Assembly (NCBI GenBank): GCA_050247135.1
Contig: JBFWUT010000007.1
Coordinates: forward strand, 24,286-88,285
Direction of reading: 5' to 3'
Source: Berkiella sp050247135
Lineage (GTDB): Bacteria > Pseudomonadota > Gammaproteobacteria > Berkiellales > Berkiellaceae
DNA: 64,000 nt
Under the pieces are notes generated by a model that was not told the DNA's origin, did no database searches, and saw only the letters and a list, made by a program, of their open reading frames with translations. A program made the translations under genes and the position numbers. Positions 26,650 through 35,377 of this stretch are shown here, in pieces (within the stretch, counting starts at the first letter, position 1; each line of letters opens with the position of its first letter).

Positions 26650-27495
26650 ATGGTTAATCGTAAACCAAAAACACATTCTGACATTTTATGGCATTTTACG
26701 GGTGGTCCATTGTGGAGCAAGCGTCAGCAGCTACAGTTAACCCGCAAGAAAAGCGTTGCAAGTGCATATGAAGCTTTCTGTGCAATTTTAAAATCGCGCG
26801 AATTGCGAGTTGGAAGTTACCATGAACTAATTAAGCTGAGGGTGCCTGTGAGCTATGAGTACGATAGTAAAAAAGAACAATTTATTAAAGTTAAAAATAA
26901 AATACGCACCATTGAAACTTCTAAAGTCTGTTGTGTTGCAGATATTCCTAATTCTGAATTATTTTATCATGCAATAAGATATGGGCAGATGGCTATAGGT
27001 TTTAAACGTACAAGTTTACTTAAACATGGATTTAATCCTGTGTTGTATGCGCCAAATGACAAAGCTATTGTGCAAAATTTTTTTAATGCGCAAAATATGT
27101 TAGAAAACGTTGAGGATGTATCTGCTGTAATTGATGATTTGCAATCAGATATCGATAGTGTTCTGGATGATTGTAAGGATCTTGATACAGTCGATTTCTC
27201 AGATGCAGTTGCGGCTGCTAATGCGGCTTTTGAGCAATCACAAGAGGCGCTTCAAGATTTGCAAGAAGCTATGGCATTCGTAAAAACGTTCGACAGAAGT
27301 GAGTTTGATTCAATATACAGTGAGCGAGAATGGCGTTCTGTGAATAATTATAACTTTAAGTTTACAGATGTTAAGAATATAATTTTGCCTAGGAAAGGTG
27401 GTTATTATGATAAATTTCTACGAATCGCTAAATCCTTAGGAATACCCACTAGTGTTGAGCTTTTAGCTTGGGAAGATATTCAAAGTAAAAACTGA
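26650..27495 (+). CDS. AbiGi-like abortive infection protein
   Basis: About 281 residues. The ATG at 26650 is chosen because AAAGGAGG lies eight bases upstream; an upstream in-frame start at 26521 has no such site. Features of the AbiGi family (the antitoxin side of the AbiG phage-abortion system) are the early ILWHFTGGPLW segment, SKVCCVADIPNSELFYHAIR and YGQMAIGFKRTSLLKHGFNP followed by VLYAP. A long helical coiled region (residues 160-225) is inserted before the C-terminus, which ends in a segment around WRSVNNYNF. No AbiGii toxin gene is next to it, which is odd. The assignment rests on remembered family pattern only. Confidence 0.75.
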   Translation: MVNRKPKTHSDILWHFTGGPLWSKRQQLQLTRKKSVASAYEAFCAILKSRELRVGSYHELIKLRVPVSYEYDSKKEQFIKVKNKIRTIETSKVCCVADIPNSELFYHAIRYGQMAIGFKRTSLLKHGFNPVLYAPNDKAIVQNFFNAQNMLENVEDVSAVIDDLQSDIDSVLDDCKDLDTVDFSDAVAAANAAFEQSQEALQDLQEAMAFVKTFDRSEFDSIYSEREWRSVNNYNFKFTDVKNIILPRKGGYYDKFLRIAKSLGIPTSVELLAWEDIQSKN

Positions 27496-27509
27496 GCTTC
27501 ACGCTCAGT
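27486..27509 (-). terminator. Rho-independent terminator for the DUF4238 gene
   Basis: A 7-bp perfect stem (ACTGAGC / GCTCAGT) with a 5-nt loop, followed in the minus direction by TTTTTA. It lies 17 nt after the stop of the minus-strand gene and overlaps the stop of the convergent AbiGi-like gene. Confidence 0.75.
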
Positions 27510-27525
27510 AATTAGAATGAACACA

Positions 27526-28512
27526 TTATCGAATCGATTCGGGTGAATAGTTAATTGATACTTCTTCGCTTGCATCCCGTAAGCAAATAGTTTTGAAAAA
27601 CCCCATAAAGCTACCATTAGGATGCCTGCTTTTAGCTGTCTTTGTACCAACATGATATTTGCAGTGCTTTTTAACAAAATCAAACATCCATGAGCTCTCG
27701 TCCCCAAAGAAAACATGTTCTTCTGCACACTGCGCTATAAGCATGTTAATTCTATTTATATTCTTTCTATCAGGCTGTGTAACTTTGATGCGATTGAAAG
27801 TAAAATTTTCATCTTCGTGCATTTCAGTGGTTGTGTTTATTCGTAAAGCTAAGCCGGGATTTAGAGGAACAATTATGTTTGAGATAGTTGAGTTAGGTTG
27901 CAGCTCAATGGCAAGAGGATAGTCGCTTGTAAAAAATGGACTATCCTTATAGGCGTTTTTTATGATATCCCATTTGAAGTTTCCATACATATATGTCAAA
28001 TTCAGAACGTTCTGGATGCCGACAGATTGAGGGTACTTAGGGTCAATCGTTAACTCTACACGGCCACTATCAATAAGATCGGTTAGGTTGCCCCCTAATT
28101 TGAGATGCTCGGGTGGTGGCGGAATGTCCCCTTTTTTCTCAAGTGTTCTGGCTGTTTCATGAACCACATTTTTAAGAGATGATGCATAAATTCTACTTCC
28201 TGCTGGCGAGCAGCATTGAACGTAGGCAATCCACCCTGCAATAACATAAATCACTTGCTTCGTTGTTAGACCATCTGATAATTGAGCAACTGCCCAGTTG
28301 TATCGGTTTTCGATGTCTTTAACAAACGTTTCGATTACACGGGGCTCTTCCAAATAATAATTAGTATTACCTTCTTCAATCCTGCAGACATCTTTAGCAG
28401 AGCACGGAAATTTATTCATTGTGATTTTACAAATTGCATTAAGCGGTGGAATTTGAGTTTTAGAATAGAAATTCTTCAGATGAACCTGAGAAATGTAATG
28501 ATCTAGTGCCAT
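27526..28512 (-). CDS. DUF4238 domain protein
   Basis: A 328-residue cytoplasmic protein with the DUF4238 opening MALDHYISQVHLKNFYSK, a family usually written HYVPQFYLKNF. Other visible marks are a central helical block (IAGWIAYVQCCSPAGSRIY) and a later DSPFFTSDYPLAIELQPN followed by IVPLNPGLALRI, matching the family's conserved tSDnPv and PLsp segments. Function is not established. Such genes often sit in defence islands, which fits this location. It converges on the AbiGi-like gene and ends in a clear terminator. It has its own promoter somewhere in 28513-28670, which I could not fix. Confidence 0.82.
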   Translation of the reverse strand: MALDHYISQVHLKNFYSKTQIPPLNAICKITMNKFPCSAKDVCRIEEGNTNYYLEEPRVIETFVKDIENRYNWAVAQLSDGLTTKQVIYVIAGWIAYVQCCSPAGSRIYASSLKNVVHETARTLEKKGDIPPPPEHLKLGGNLTDLIDSGRVELTIDPKYPQSVGIQNVLNLTYMYGNFKWDIIKNAYKDSPFFTSDYPLAIELQPNSTISNIIVPLNPGLALRINTTTEMHEDENFTFNRIKVTQPDRKNINRINMLIAQCAEEHVFFGDESSWMFDFVKKHCKYHVGTKTAKSRHPNGSFMGFFKTICLRDASEEVSINYSPESIR

Positions 28513-28671
28513 TAGTAATTTCTCCTTCCTATTAAATGGGAAGTTACATCAATTGTATCTAAGTTCTTAGTTTAATTATACAGTAAAGCAATCAAAAGGA
28601 TCCTAGTTTATGGACTAAAATATTTTTTATAAAAGATTCCTCAATTTAAACGATACCTCTTTTATACACTC

Positions 28672-28842
28672 TTAAAATTTTGCATAAGAATTTTTATCAG
28701 TTAACAGTAGCTCCATAAATCTTGAATTAATAAACACCTTTTCCCTGCCTTCCTCAACTTCATTTAAAACACCCTTAGCTGCCAATTGCCTTAAATAATT
28801 TGAAGCGGTTTGCCGTTGTGCTAAGCCAGTACCTACAAGGTT
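28672..28842 (-). pseudogene. Fic-family protein, C-terminal remnant
   Basis: Translating the minus strand gives a run ending LNEVEEGREKVFINSRFMEL and then LLTDKNSYAKF before a stop, with TGLAQRQTASNYLRQLAAKG before it. This is the winged-helix tail typical of Fic AMP-transferases (pattern: xTasxYLxxLxxxGiLxxxxxGrexxyiNxxLxxLL). The catalytic Fic domain with HPFxxGNGR is absent; upstream bases do not continue it. Only the last 55 residues or so survive. A second, more decayed copy of the same tail is at 38790-38905. Confidence 0.8.
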
Positions 28843-28950
28843 AGACCATAAAACTGTGCAAATACACTGAAACTTATCTCACCTATTCTGGGTCCACCCT
28901 AGAGAAGTAATAGGCGAGAGTAAAGAAATGAAAGAGGGCGCAAAAAAGTC

Positions 28951-31698
28951 ATGAAAATCGCAGATTTTCTGATTGAACTCTATAAGCTCATTGGATCACA
29001 ACAGAAAGCCAAGAAGCCTGAAGTGGCCAATGTATTGCTGGCTAAATATAAAGCCGAGCTTACACCAGAGCAATTTCTGGGCTTACAACGCTGCTTGAAG
29101 GCCTTTAACATTTCTTTTGCTGGTGAAGAGGGAGTGGAATTAGTTGAAGCCCCTTATCATGAACCAGCTCCCCCTAATGCCTTTGGGCAGTATTTTAACA
29201 ATGAGTTGTATCAAAAAGCGTATGCGTTGAGCGCTTTTGTGTATTGGTTTGAACAAAATGGAATAGCCGAAGAGCACGCGACAAAAATGGCCGTGATATT
29301 TAACGACGCCAATGCCATGATGAGCTATCTCAAAAAAATCGCGGATAGCGCATTGAATGTTCAGAAAGAGACAAAAAAGGAAGTGCGCAATGTTTTTCAT
29401 GATGCTTTTCTTTTTTCTTTACCAACAGAAATTCTAACCCCTAATTTTGATTTCTCTTTCTGGAAAGATTTCGCTCATAAAAAAAACGGTGAGTTAATGT
29501 TACGCAATGACTTTAAAGCGTTGCTACCTTTTGCCTCGCCTATTCAGCAATTGGTTAAGGGTAAAGAAAAAGAAGCTAAAGCAAACAATATTAAGCCAGC
29601 GGATAAAGACATAAAAGCAAAGACTGCTGAGTATGATTTACTTTTTAAAGAATATAGAAACTTAGAGCGACAAAAAGGAAGGCTTAATAAGAACCAAGAG
29701 AAACGCTACGAGCAACTGACTGGTTTAGTGAGCGAGAAAAAACGCGAATTAGCCAAATGTTGTTATGGCAAACCTCTAAATAAACTCACCCTGCTTGAGA
29801 TAGTTGCTTTTTATGAAGAATATAAATATAACGCCAGCGAAGCGTACAAGATATTCCTTGATAACGATATTCCGGGGCAATTTTATGCGACATTTGAAAG
29901 GTTAAATCGCCAAGAGGCAGGCAACAACATACCGGATGTGACAATTGATGGAAAAACAATCGGGCACGAAGGGTATTACCTGCGTAAAGTCCCAGTTCAG
30001 GATGAGTTAGAGGCTGCTCGGGCTGCTTGCTTTGGCAAAATGACCGGTTGTTGCCAATCACTATCAGGAGAACTGGGGCAGCCTTGTGTTATACATGGTC
30101 TCACAAGCCCTAATGGCGGTTTTTATGTATTATGCCAAGGAGATAGTCAACACCCCAAAGTGACCGATTTCGTTGCTGGACAATGCTGGGCCTGGCGCAG
30201 CCAAACCAATGCTATTGTTTTTGATTCGATTGAAATGGCACCAGGTGAGGATAAGAACATGGTGGCTGCTTTTTATAATCACTTAGGAGAAAAGCTAGTT
30301 TTAGAAAAGCATACAGATAAAGTTGCCTGTGGTGGAAAATCAGGTATTTCTAATATGGTTGGGGTTTCAGTGCGCTCCCTGGGAATTGAGCAATTTATAG
30401 ATTACAACGATTATAGCGATTCAAAAGAGCAAAGAGTGATATATGATAAAAACCGTCCTTATTTGCTTTATGACTTGCATGAACCATGCAAAGAACGCAC
30501 CCATCAGTTTATCGAAAAATTGGTTAATAGCGATGCGCCTTTGGCCGCCAATACAACTTTCATCGAGATGTTAAATTATGCATTAATTCAAAGTCCAGGG
30601 CTGATTCAAGCGATAGAGAATGAAATAGTAAATGTTCAGAAAAAGGAAGAACTCAATAAAATCACTCAGTTGATGAATGAATATTTAGAATGCGACATTG
30701 TTGATGTACCTGCAGTTTTAGAAAAGCTTATTCAAAACCCTGCTCTAATCAATATTGTCGATAGTACAGGCTGCACACCCTTGATGCGAGCTGCAGCCAA
30801 CGGGAATGTAAACACGTTTTTTCGGTTAATTGAAAAAGGCGCAGATAGCAGTGTCAGGGATTTTCATGGCAACACACCCTTAATGTTGGCTGCAAAAAAT
30901 GACCATCTAGAGCTGTGCAACGCACTGATAGACAAAGGTGCAGACGTGAATGCCAAGAATAATGATGGCAACACACCCTTAATGTTGGCTGCAGCAAATG
31001 GCCATCTAAAGCTGTGCGAAGCACTGATTGATAAAGGCGCAGATATGAATGTCACGAATAATCAACGCCTCACACCCTTGATATTGGCTTTCAGAAAAGG
31101 TCATATAGAGCTGTACGAAGCACTAATTGATAAAGGCGCAGACGTGAATGCCAAGAATGCTCATGGCAATACACTCTTGATGTTGGCTGTAAAAGATGGC
31201 CGTTTACAAGATTTTAAAGCGCTGATTATCAAAGGTGCAGAAGTGAATACCAAGAATACTTCTGGCGAGACACCCTTGCATTGGGCTGCAAAAAATGGCG
31301 AACTAGAGCTGTGCAACGCACTGATAGACAAAGGTGCAGACGTGAATGCCAAGAATAATTATGGCGAGATACCTTGGATGTGGGCTGCAGAAAGAGGACA
31401 TGCAGATGTGTGCTTAGCGCTCATTCAGTATAGTGATGCTGATACATTAAATGGCGAACTCAAGGAGGCTATAGCTAAGATGAAAAGCGACAGTGTTAAT
31501 GATGCCTTAGAAAAACGTCTGGCCGAATTAAAACGTCAGCAAGCACAAACAGAAACTCGTAAACCCGCCCTGACACCGATGCTCCATCCTCTGAATCCCG
31601 CTACTTCAAAAGCTGAACCATCTGATCCAGGTGCTGACCCATCTGTTAAGTCAGAACCACCGTTGCTGAAGACTCCTGGCAAAAAAGGGATGACATAA
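28951..31698 (+). CDS. Ankyrin-repeat protein, large, within the island
   Basis: A 915-residue protein. Residues 1-600 are an unrecognised domain with a basic helical stretch (about 205-270, rich in Lys and Glu) and a central segment VAGQCWAWRSQTNAIVFDS. From about residue 600, seven ankyrin repeats follow, with strong matches such as GNTPLMLAAKNDHLELCNAL and LIDKGADVNAKNNDG. The C-terminus is low-complexity and Pro/Ser-rich. Repeats are nearly identical at the DNA level (for example around 30945, 31140 and 31335), showing recent expansion. No signal peptide. Ankyrin proteins of this size in Legionella and Coxiella are often injected effectors; that role is inference. Confidence 0.9.
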   Translation: MKIADFLIELYKLIGSQQKAKKPEVANVLLAKYKAELTPEQFLGLQRCLKAFNISFAGEEGVELVEAPYHEPAPPNAFGQYFNNELYQKAYALSAFVYWFEQNGIAEEHATKMAVIFNDANAMMSYLKKIADSALNVQKETKKEVRNVFHDAFLFSLPTEILTPNFDFSFWKDFAHKKNGELMLRNDFKALLPFASPIQQLVKGKEKEAKANNIKPADKDIKAKTAEYDLLFKEYRNLERQKGRLNKNQEKRYEQLTGLVSEKKRELAKCCYGKPLNKLTLLEIVAFYEEYKYNASEAYKIFLDNDIPGQFYATFERLNRQEAGNNIPDVTIDGKTIGHEGYYLRKVPVQDELEAARAACFGKMTGCCQSLSGELGQPCVIHGLTSPNGGFYVLCQGDSQHPKVTDFVAGQCWAWRSQTNAIVFDSIEMAPGEDKNMVAAFYNHLGEKLVLEKHTDKVACGGKSGISNMVGVSVRSLGIEQFIDYNDYSDSKEQRVIYDKNRPYLLYDLHEPCKERTHQFIEKLVNSDAPLAANTTFIEMLNYALIQSPGLIQAIENEIVNVQKKEELNKITQLMNEYLECDIVDVPAVLEKLIQNPALINIVDSTGCTPLMRAAANGNVNTFFRLIEKGADSSVRDFHGNTPLMLAAKNDHLELCNALIDKGADVNAKNNDGNTPLMLAAANGHLKLCEALIDKGADMNVTNNQRLTPLILAFRKGHIELYEALIDKGADVNAKNAHGNTLLMLAVKDGRLQDFKALIIKGAEVNTKNTSGETPLHWAAKNGELELCNALIDKGADVNAKNNYGEIPWMWAAERGHADVCLALIQYSDADTLNGELKEAIAKMKSDSVNDALEKRLAELKRQQAQTETRKPALTPMLHPLNPATSKAEPSDPGADPSVKSEPPLLKTPGKKGMT

Positions 31699-31846
31699 CC
31701 GTGGGGTAGATTTGTCCTTTGTTCACAATTAACTGCGGGACTTTTGCGTATTTGGGTAGGATGTTGTTGGGGTTCGTTGGTTGTTGCAACAGGCGTCTGG
31801 GTTGAAAAAATTATTTAAAAACAGTTAGTTAAAAGTGCTTGGCTCA

Positions 31847-31889
31847 ACTCATAATCCCTTGGTCCTAGGTTCAAGTCCTAGTGGGCCCA
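31847..31889 (+). repeat. Right attachment-type direct repeat (attR), tRNA-Ile2 3' fragment
   Basis: An exact 43-bp copy of the tRNA 3' half from 21866-21908. Bases before it (GCTTGGCTCA) do not form the tRNA 5' half, so this is only a fragment, not a second tRNA. It marks the far end of the island. Confidence 0.88.
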
Positions 31890-32057
31890 TTCATTAGCAT
31901 CCCATCTTGCACTCATCTTGTCGCGTTTTTCGCTCGAAAAAGTAGTCATGTATCAAAGCATACACTCCTGACTTTTTCTCACTTCAGAACGCGCCAACCT
32001 GAGCACAATCTGGGCGCTAATGAGCATACTGAAATAATTCGATCGTGAGATCAGATC

Positions 32058-32150
32058 ATGCCAGCGCATGCTGGCATATTCTCCCGACCGCAGAAGCGGT
32101 CGAATATAATAGCCCCTCGTAAGGAACGAAGTGACGCAACGGGGGGTAAG
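32058..32150. repeat. Tandem-hairpin repeat element B, copy 1
   Basis: About 93 bp made of three consecutive hairpins: ATGCCAGCGCATGCTGGCAT, then CCGACCGCAGAAGCGGTCG, then a longer stem from CCCCTCGTAAGG to ACGGGGGG. Copy 2 at 33782-33873 keeps the same order of stems, with compensating base changes in the first two, and a nearly identical third block (GTAAGGAACG, AGTGACGCAACGGGGGG). This looks like a REP/MITE-type mobile hairpin element. Confidence 0.75.
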
Positions 32151-32241
32151 AGCCCCACCCCACACCCATCCGCCCCGGCAGTGGGCGGTACAGAAAACCT
32201 GACAATTTTATCGACGGAGAGTTTTGAACGACATTCTTAAG

Positions 32242-32448
32242 ATGTCCCTAAACCTTGTTCCAGCTGATCTTTCAGAAGAGATACCAACTACAGATAAAGC
32301 TTTACGAGTCTATTTTGATTATCTCTGTGAATTAGGGATGTTAGTATTTGCGGGTAACGATAAGTATGTTGTTAGGCGAAATACCCCGTTGATTAAAGAC
32401 AAGTACTTTAGACATAGTAGTAATCTGCTAATTACCGGATCTTCCTAA
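32242..32448 (+). pseudogene. Possible winged-helix protein fragment
   Basis: An open stretch of 68 codons from ATG 32242, or a few more from a TTG. The segment KALRVYFDYLCELGMLVFAG then NDKYVVRRN looks like the end of a winged helix, but nothing supports a full domain and there is no good ribosome site. Its end overlaps by 17 bp the convergent membrane-protein gene. Most likely a broken 3' end. Confidence 0.3.
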
Positions 32449-32878
32449 CATACAAATGCCCCGTTTTAGACCGGACATAAAAGTAAGCATCGTTGTTATC
32501 GATGTTGAAATTGCCGCTAATGGATTCGCGTGGTCGCAATTCCATAGAATGGGTAGGAACCTGGGGTAGATGCGGTCTGAATGAAGGTTCTGTTATTTCC
32601 TTAACATTCAGGCGTAATCGATTTGCCTTAGAAAGTTTTTGGATGCTAACAGCAAATTTCGAATGGTTAATAATGTGATAACTCACCAGATTATCGCTTT
32701 CACGAACCAGCGTAATGTCCAATTTTTCTTGGGCATCTTCGTCATGATCAGAATAAACTTCTAAAAATAGGACTGCAATCACAAACAGAGTCCAATACAA
32801 TTCTTCTGGAATGGGCAGATAGCTCGCAAATAGTATGACGGCTATACAGAGTAAAGAATTAAAGATGGATAAACGCAT
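32432..32878 (-). CDS. Hypothetical membrane-anchored protein
   Basis: A 148-residue protein. Two closely spaced hydrophobic helices at the N-terminus (IFNSLLCIAVILFASYL and LYWTLFVIAVLFLEVY) are followed by a soluble domain of about 105 residues predicted mainly as beta strand (LDITLVRESDNLVSYHIINH and SISGNFNIDNNDAYFYVRSK). I do not recognise the family. It may be a small inner-membrane protein with a cytoplasmic beta domain. It stands alone in the plastic region. Confidence 0.65.
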   Translation of the reverse strand: MRLSIFNSLLCIAVILFASYLPIPEELYWTLFVIAVLFLEVYSDHDEDAQEKLDITLVRESDNLVSYHIINHSKFAVSIQKLSKANRLRLNVKEITEPSFRPHLPQVPTHSMELRPRESISGNFNIDNNDAYFYVRSKTGHLYVRKIR

Positions 32879-33195
32879 GAATTCACCTATAGCGGGTAGA
32901 TCGATTCAAACGTAACGCTATTTACACCTATTCTCTCTTTCGCTAATATACACAAATCGTGACTGCAAAGTGCTCTAACACTTTACAGTCACTGACCACA
33001 AGCAAACTTGATATAGGAAGTTTAAGCCCATGGCTAAGCGCATTTTATTACATTCTTTCTCAGTTAAAAAGCTCGCACGCAGGCGAATTTCTCACTATTT
33101 GGCGTTTGCAGACCATTTTTTCACTTAAACGGCCCCAACCTCTGCCGTTTTTAAGAAAATTTTGATTGCTTACTCAATAGTAGGGAAGTATTGCT

Positions 33196-33663
33196 ATGCA
33201 AGCTTATTCGCTATGCCGCATTTTAAATGATGCGCGCCAACTCACGCGTTCTATACATGTTTCACTTGCTGAAATGTTGTTTGTATTCAGCCATTCGCAA
33301 TTAACGGAAGTTGAAAAAATACTTTGGTTAACGATTGCCTCACATGCTGATCGCGATTCATTCTCCTGCACACTTTCCTATGCGCAATTATCACATTGCA
33401 TTTATCAACCAACAGAAAGCGTGCACCGTGCTTTAAAGCGCTTATTGGCCTTGGGCTTTTTAGAATGTGAAGGTCTGTTAGAGGCCTTCACACCATTAAC
33501 CCTTCTGCGCAATTGTACTTTTACGGTGCGGTTGCCGTTAGAGGGGTTGTTGGTTTTGAAGAAGACCTCACCGAGCCAAAATAAAGAAGCGTGGCATGAA
33601 AAGGGTATTTATAAGAGGCCGGAAATTTTAATTAATTTATTGAACAATCGATTTAATACGTGA
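33196..33663 (+). CDS. Winged-helix DNA-binding protein
   Basis: A 155-residue protein whose centre looks like a winged helix: LTEVEKILWLTIASHADRD, then TLSYAQLSHCIYQPTESVHR, ALKRLLALGFLECEG. This layout, with a second helix-turn-helix carrying SYAQLS and a following RALKRLLALGF helix, is common in plasmid and phage replication or regulatory proteins. The N-terminus (ILNDARQLTRSIHVSLAEML) and basic C-terminus flank it. A partial, truncated copy (about 47 codons) lies at 37060-37205, so the gene has been duplicated and one copy broken. Target DNA unknown. Confidence 0.7.
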   Translation: MQAYSLCRILNDARQLTRSIHVSLAEMLFVFSHSQLTEVEKILWLTIASHADRDSFSCTLSYAQLSHCIYQPTESVHRALKRLLALGFLECEGLLEAFTPLTLLRNCTFTVRLPLEGLLVLKKTSPSQNKEAWHEKGIYKRPEILINLLNNRFNT

Positions 33664-33781
33664 AGAGTTTCGCCCCTTCCGGGGCTCAGCAATGGTGGTA
33701 ATGCATTATCCCCCCATTCCGGCTGCGCCTTCATGGGGGGCTAGCAAATGACATCGCTGCCGCGATTTAGGAAAGGTCCTC

Positions 33782-33873
33782 ATGCCAGCGACACTGGCAT
33801 AAATTCCCGGCTGCGGCAGCAGCCGAATTTGTTAGCCCCTCGTAAGGAACGCAGTGACGCAACGGGGGGAAAG
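33782..33873. repeat. Tandem-hairpin repeat element B, copy 2
   Basis: Second copy of the element at 32058-32150, in the same orientation: ATGCCAGCGACACTGGCAT, a GGCTGCGGCAGCAGCC stem, then the conserved GTAAGGAACGCAGTGACGCA block ending ACGGGGGG. Just upstream, 33713-33742 holds another GC hairpin (CCCCCCAT/ATGGGGGG). The gap 33664-34180 otherwise holds no gene that I can support. Confidence 0.75.
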
Positions 33874-34047
33874 AATTTAGGCATTGTGACCCCTTTCCTT
33901 CTTTTTCAAATTTGATGCAATAATTTTTGTGGGATCTATCAGTACTTAACCCCTTTCACTTTTCTTTCTTTTGGCCTCTTTTCCTTCTAACCCCCTAATA
34001 CCTCCATATATCCAAAATCAATTATCAAAGAATAGCTCCTCTGATAT

Positions 34048-34068
34048 AGTGTAACACTTGATTTTACA
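34048..34068. promoter_or_regulatory. Inverted repeat before the kinase gene, possible operator
   Basis: GTGTAA and TTACAC are separated by 9 bp, immediately after a TATAGT that could be a -10 box. Dyads at this position are often repressor sites, but no -35 or known operator is evident. It lies about 115 nt upstream of the kinase-like gene. Confidence 0.3.
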
Positions 34069-34180
34069 CGGTAATGAGTCGTTCAAAGGGCAGCATGATT
34101 GGACTAGTCATTAGCGCGATATCAGCTTTTATTATATTTTTTCTGGCTTTAAACCTGATCGGACCTGAGGGAGAATTTCC

Positions 34181-35377
34181 ATGTTGTTTTTTAATAGTCC
34201 TGGTGCTTCCAAAGATCTGCCAGAAGATGTGCAAAATAGTTATCAAGCGGAAGTCGCTTTAGCTTCTCAAGCCATCAATAACGGTGATCTATCACCGCTG
34301 TCTGTATTTTCTCTATTTCATTTAGCCTGCCTACAAGTCAAACAGTATTTAAAAGGGCCACAATCCTTGTTGTTAACACAAAACAGCATCGATAGAGCAT
34401 TATCCATTTTTGCCACATCTTCTGAACCAAAAATATCTAAAAAGAACCACTCACTGGACTTTTCCATTATCAAAGCTAGAAATGGCAAAAAATTCATTAT
34501 CTTTGGTGGAACGGATAACGTATTTGCTAGCGGTGGAATGGGTTGCATTAAACTCTGTCAGCAGTTAGACACAGGTAAACTTTGCTTCGTTAAAATTGGT
34601 GGCTCCTATAACGATATGGAAATGGAAAATCAAGCCTTAGAGAAGCTTGGTCGCTCTTTAGGGTTTTTGAGCAGAACCAATAAAAATCAAAATTTAAAAG
34701 AATATATTTTTATAGACGCAATACCAGGACTCAGCCCGGACGATTTAATCAAGTTATTGGAAGTGAACAGTAAATCACTATCCAGGCAACAGCAGTTAAC
34801 GTTATTGTTGTCAGTTATTCAAGAGTTTAAATTGATCCTCTCAAAAGGGATCCGACATAATGATATAAAAAGCAATAATCTGATCATTACTGGCGACCTG
34901 AAAGTACAATTAATCGATTATGGCGTTTGTACCTTAGGTGTTTCTACTGATATCGACCTTTTACAGGCCTTGGATTTCTACAAAATGCTCACTGTGGTTC
35001 GGCCATTAATCACGGATGATCAACTTAGAGATAAAATTAAGCCTTTTTCATCAGAGGCATACATGTCATTTCAAGAATTATGTTCTCTAAGAACTCGCCT
35101 GCATGAAATGCAACCATTTATTCTTGAATTAGAATCATTTCTGACAAATGAAATAAACCGTTTAGTACCAGCAAAAAGCTCGGTAAGCTCAAGTTCTGCT
35201 GAACCGATTTCAACTCAATCGACTTCAGCCCCACCTATTACACCTTTGAGAAAGGTGATTAAAAGAAAGCGGCTAGAAAAGGAAGAAGCGGACATTAGTC
35301 ATCCAGATCTAGAAACAGATAATGATGCCGATCCTAATGATGCTAAAAAATATAAATGGGGCTGTGTTTGTTTTTAA
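34181..35377 (+). CDS. Protein-kinase-like protein with C-terminal CaaX box
   Basis: A 398-residue protein with a divergent eukaryotic-type kinase domain. The glycine loop is GGTDNVFASGGMGCIKL (about residues 109-125), the ATP-anchoring Lys is in KLCFVKIGG, the catalytic loop is GIRHNDIKSNNLII with Asp and Asn in the right places, and the metal motif is LIDYG (DYG for DFG). So it may be active. A Ser-rich linker and basic stretch (KVIKRKRLEKEE) precede an acidic tail ending GCVCF, a CaaX box (Phe favours geranylgeranylation by host enzymes). A GGGAG site precedes the ATG. A secreted LegK-like effector is inferred. Confidence 0.85.
   Translation: MLFFNSPGASKDLPEDVQNSYQAEVALASQAINNGDLSPLSVFSLFHLACLQVKQYLKGPQSLLLTQNSIDRALSIFATSSEPKISKKNHSLDFSIIKARNGKKFIIFGGTDNVFASGGMGCIKLCQQLDTGKLCFVKIGGSYNDMEMENQALEKLGRSLGFLSRTNKNQNLKEYIFIDAIPGLSPDDLIKLLEVNSKSLSRQQQLTLLLSVIQEFKLILSKGIRHNDIKSNNLIITGDLKVQLIDYGVCTLGVSTDIDLLQALDFYKMLTVVRPLITDDQLRDKIKPFSSEAYMSFQELCSLRTRLHEMQPFILELESFLTNEINRLVPAKSSVSSSSAEPISTQSTSAPPITPLRKVIKRKRLEKEEADISHPDLETDNDADPNDAKKYKWGCVCF

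Larger units (their letters stand above)
21909..31889. mobile_element. Genomic island in tRNA-Ile2 carrying defence-like genes
   Basis: About 10 kb bounded by the 43-bp direct repeat. The gene content is accessory: a zinc-ribbon-repeat nuclease, a trypsin-like protease, a HAD hydrolase overlapping a membrane protein, an AbiGi-like protein, a DUF4238 protein, a Fic remnant and a large ankyrin protein. Most genes are visibly AT-richer than the core block to the left. No integrase, excisionase, transfer or replication gene is present, so the island is probably no longer self-mobile, or depends on a recombinase elsewhere. Confidence 0.8.
31699..32223. other. Intergenic region after the island
   Basis: No gene is supported. 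It contains 150 bases of plain AT-rich sequence after the ankyrin gene, then the attR repeat, then one copy of a hairpin element (32058-32150). Short open frames here are shadows of the hairpins. Confidence 0.6.

Noticed and set aside
30769..31420. Tandem DNA repeats that could suggest a CRISPR or satellite
   Set aside because: They are the codons of ankyrin repeats, about 99 bp apart and in frame, not repeat-spacer units.
31847..31889. A second tRNA gene
   Set aside because: Only the 3' half is present; the bases upstream cannot make the acceptor 5' strand or D-arm.
32959..33165. 68-codon plus-strand frame from a GTG
   Set aside because: No ribosome site, no recognisable composition or domain; a 32-codon ATG frame inside is equally unsupported.
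34074..34262. 62-codon frame with a hydrophobic stretch overlapping the kinase start
   Set aside because: It overlaps the kinase gene out of frame for its last third, and has no ribosome site; it could only be a leader peptide.
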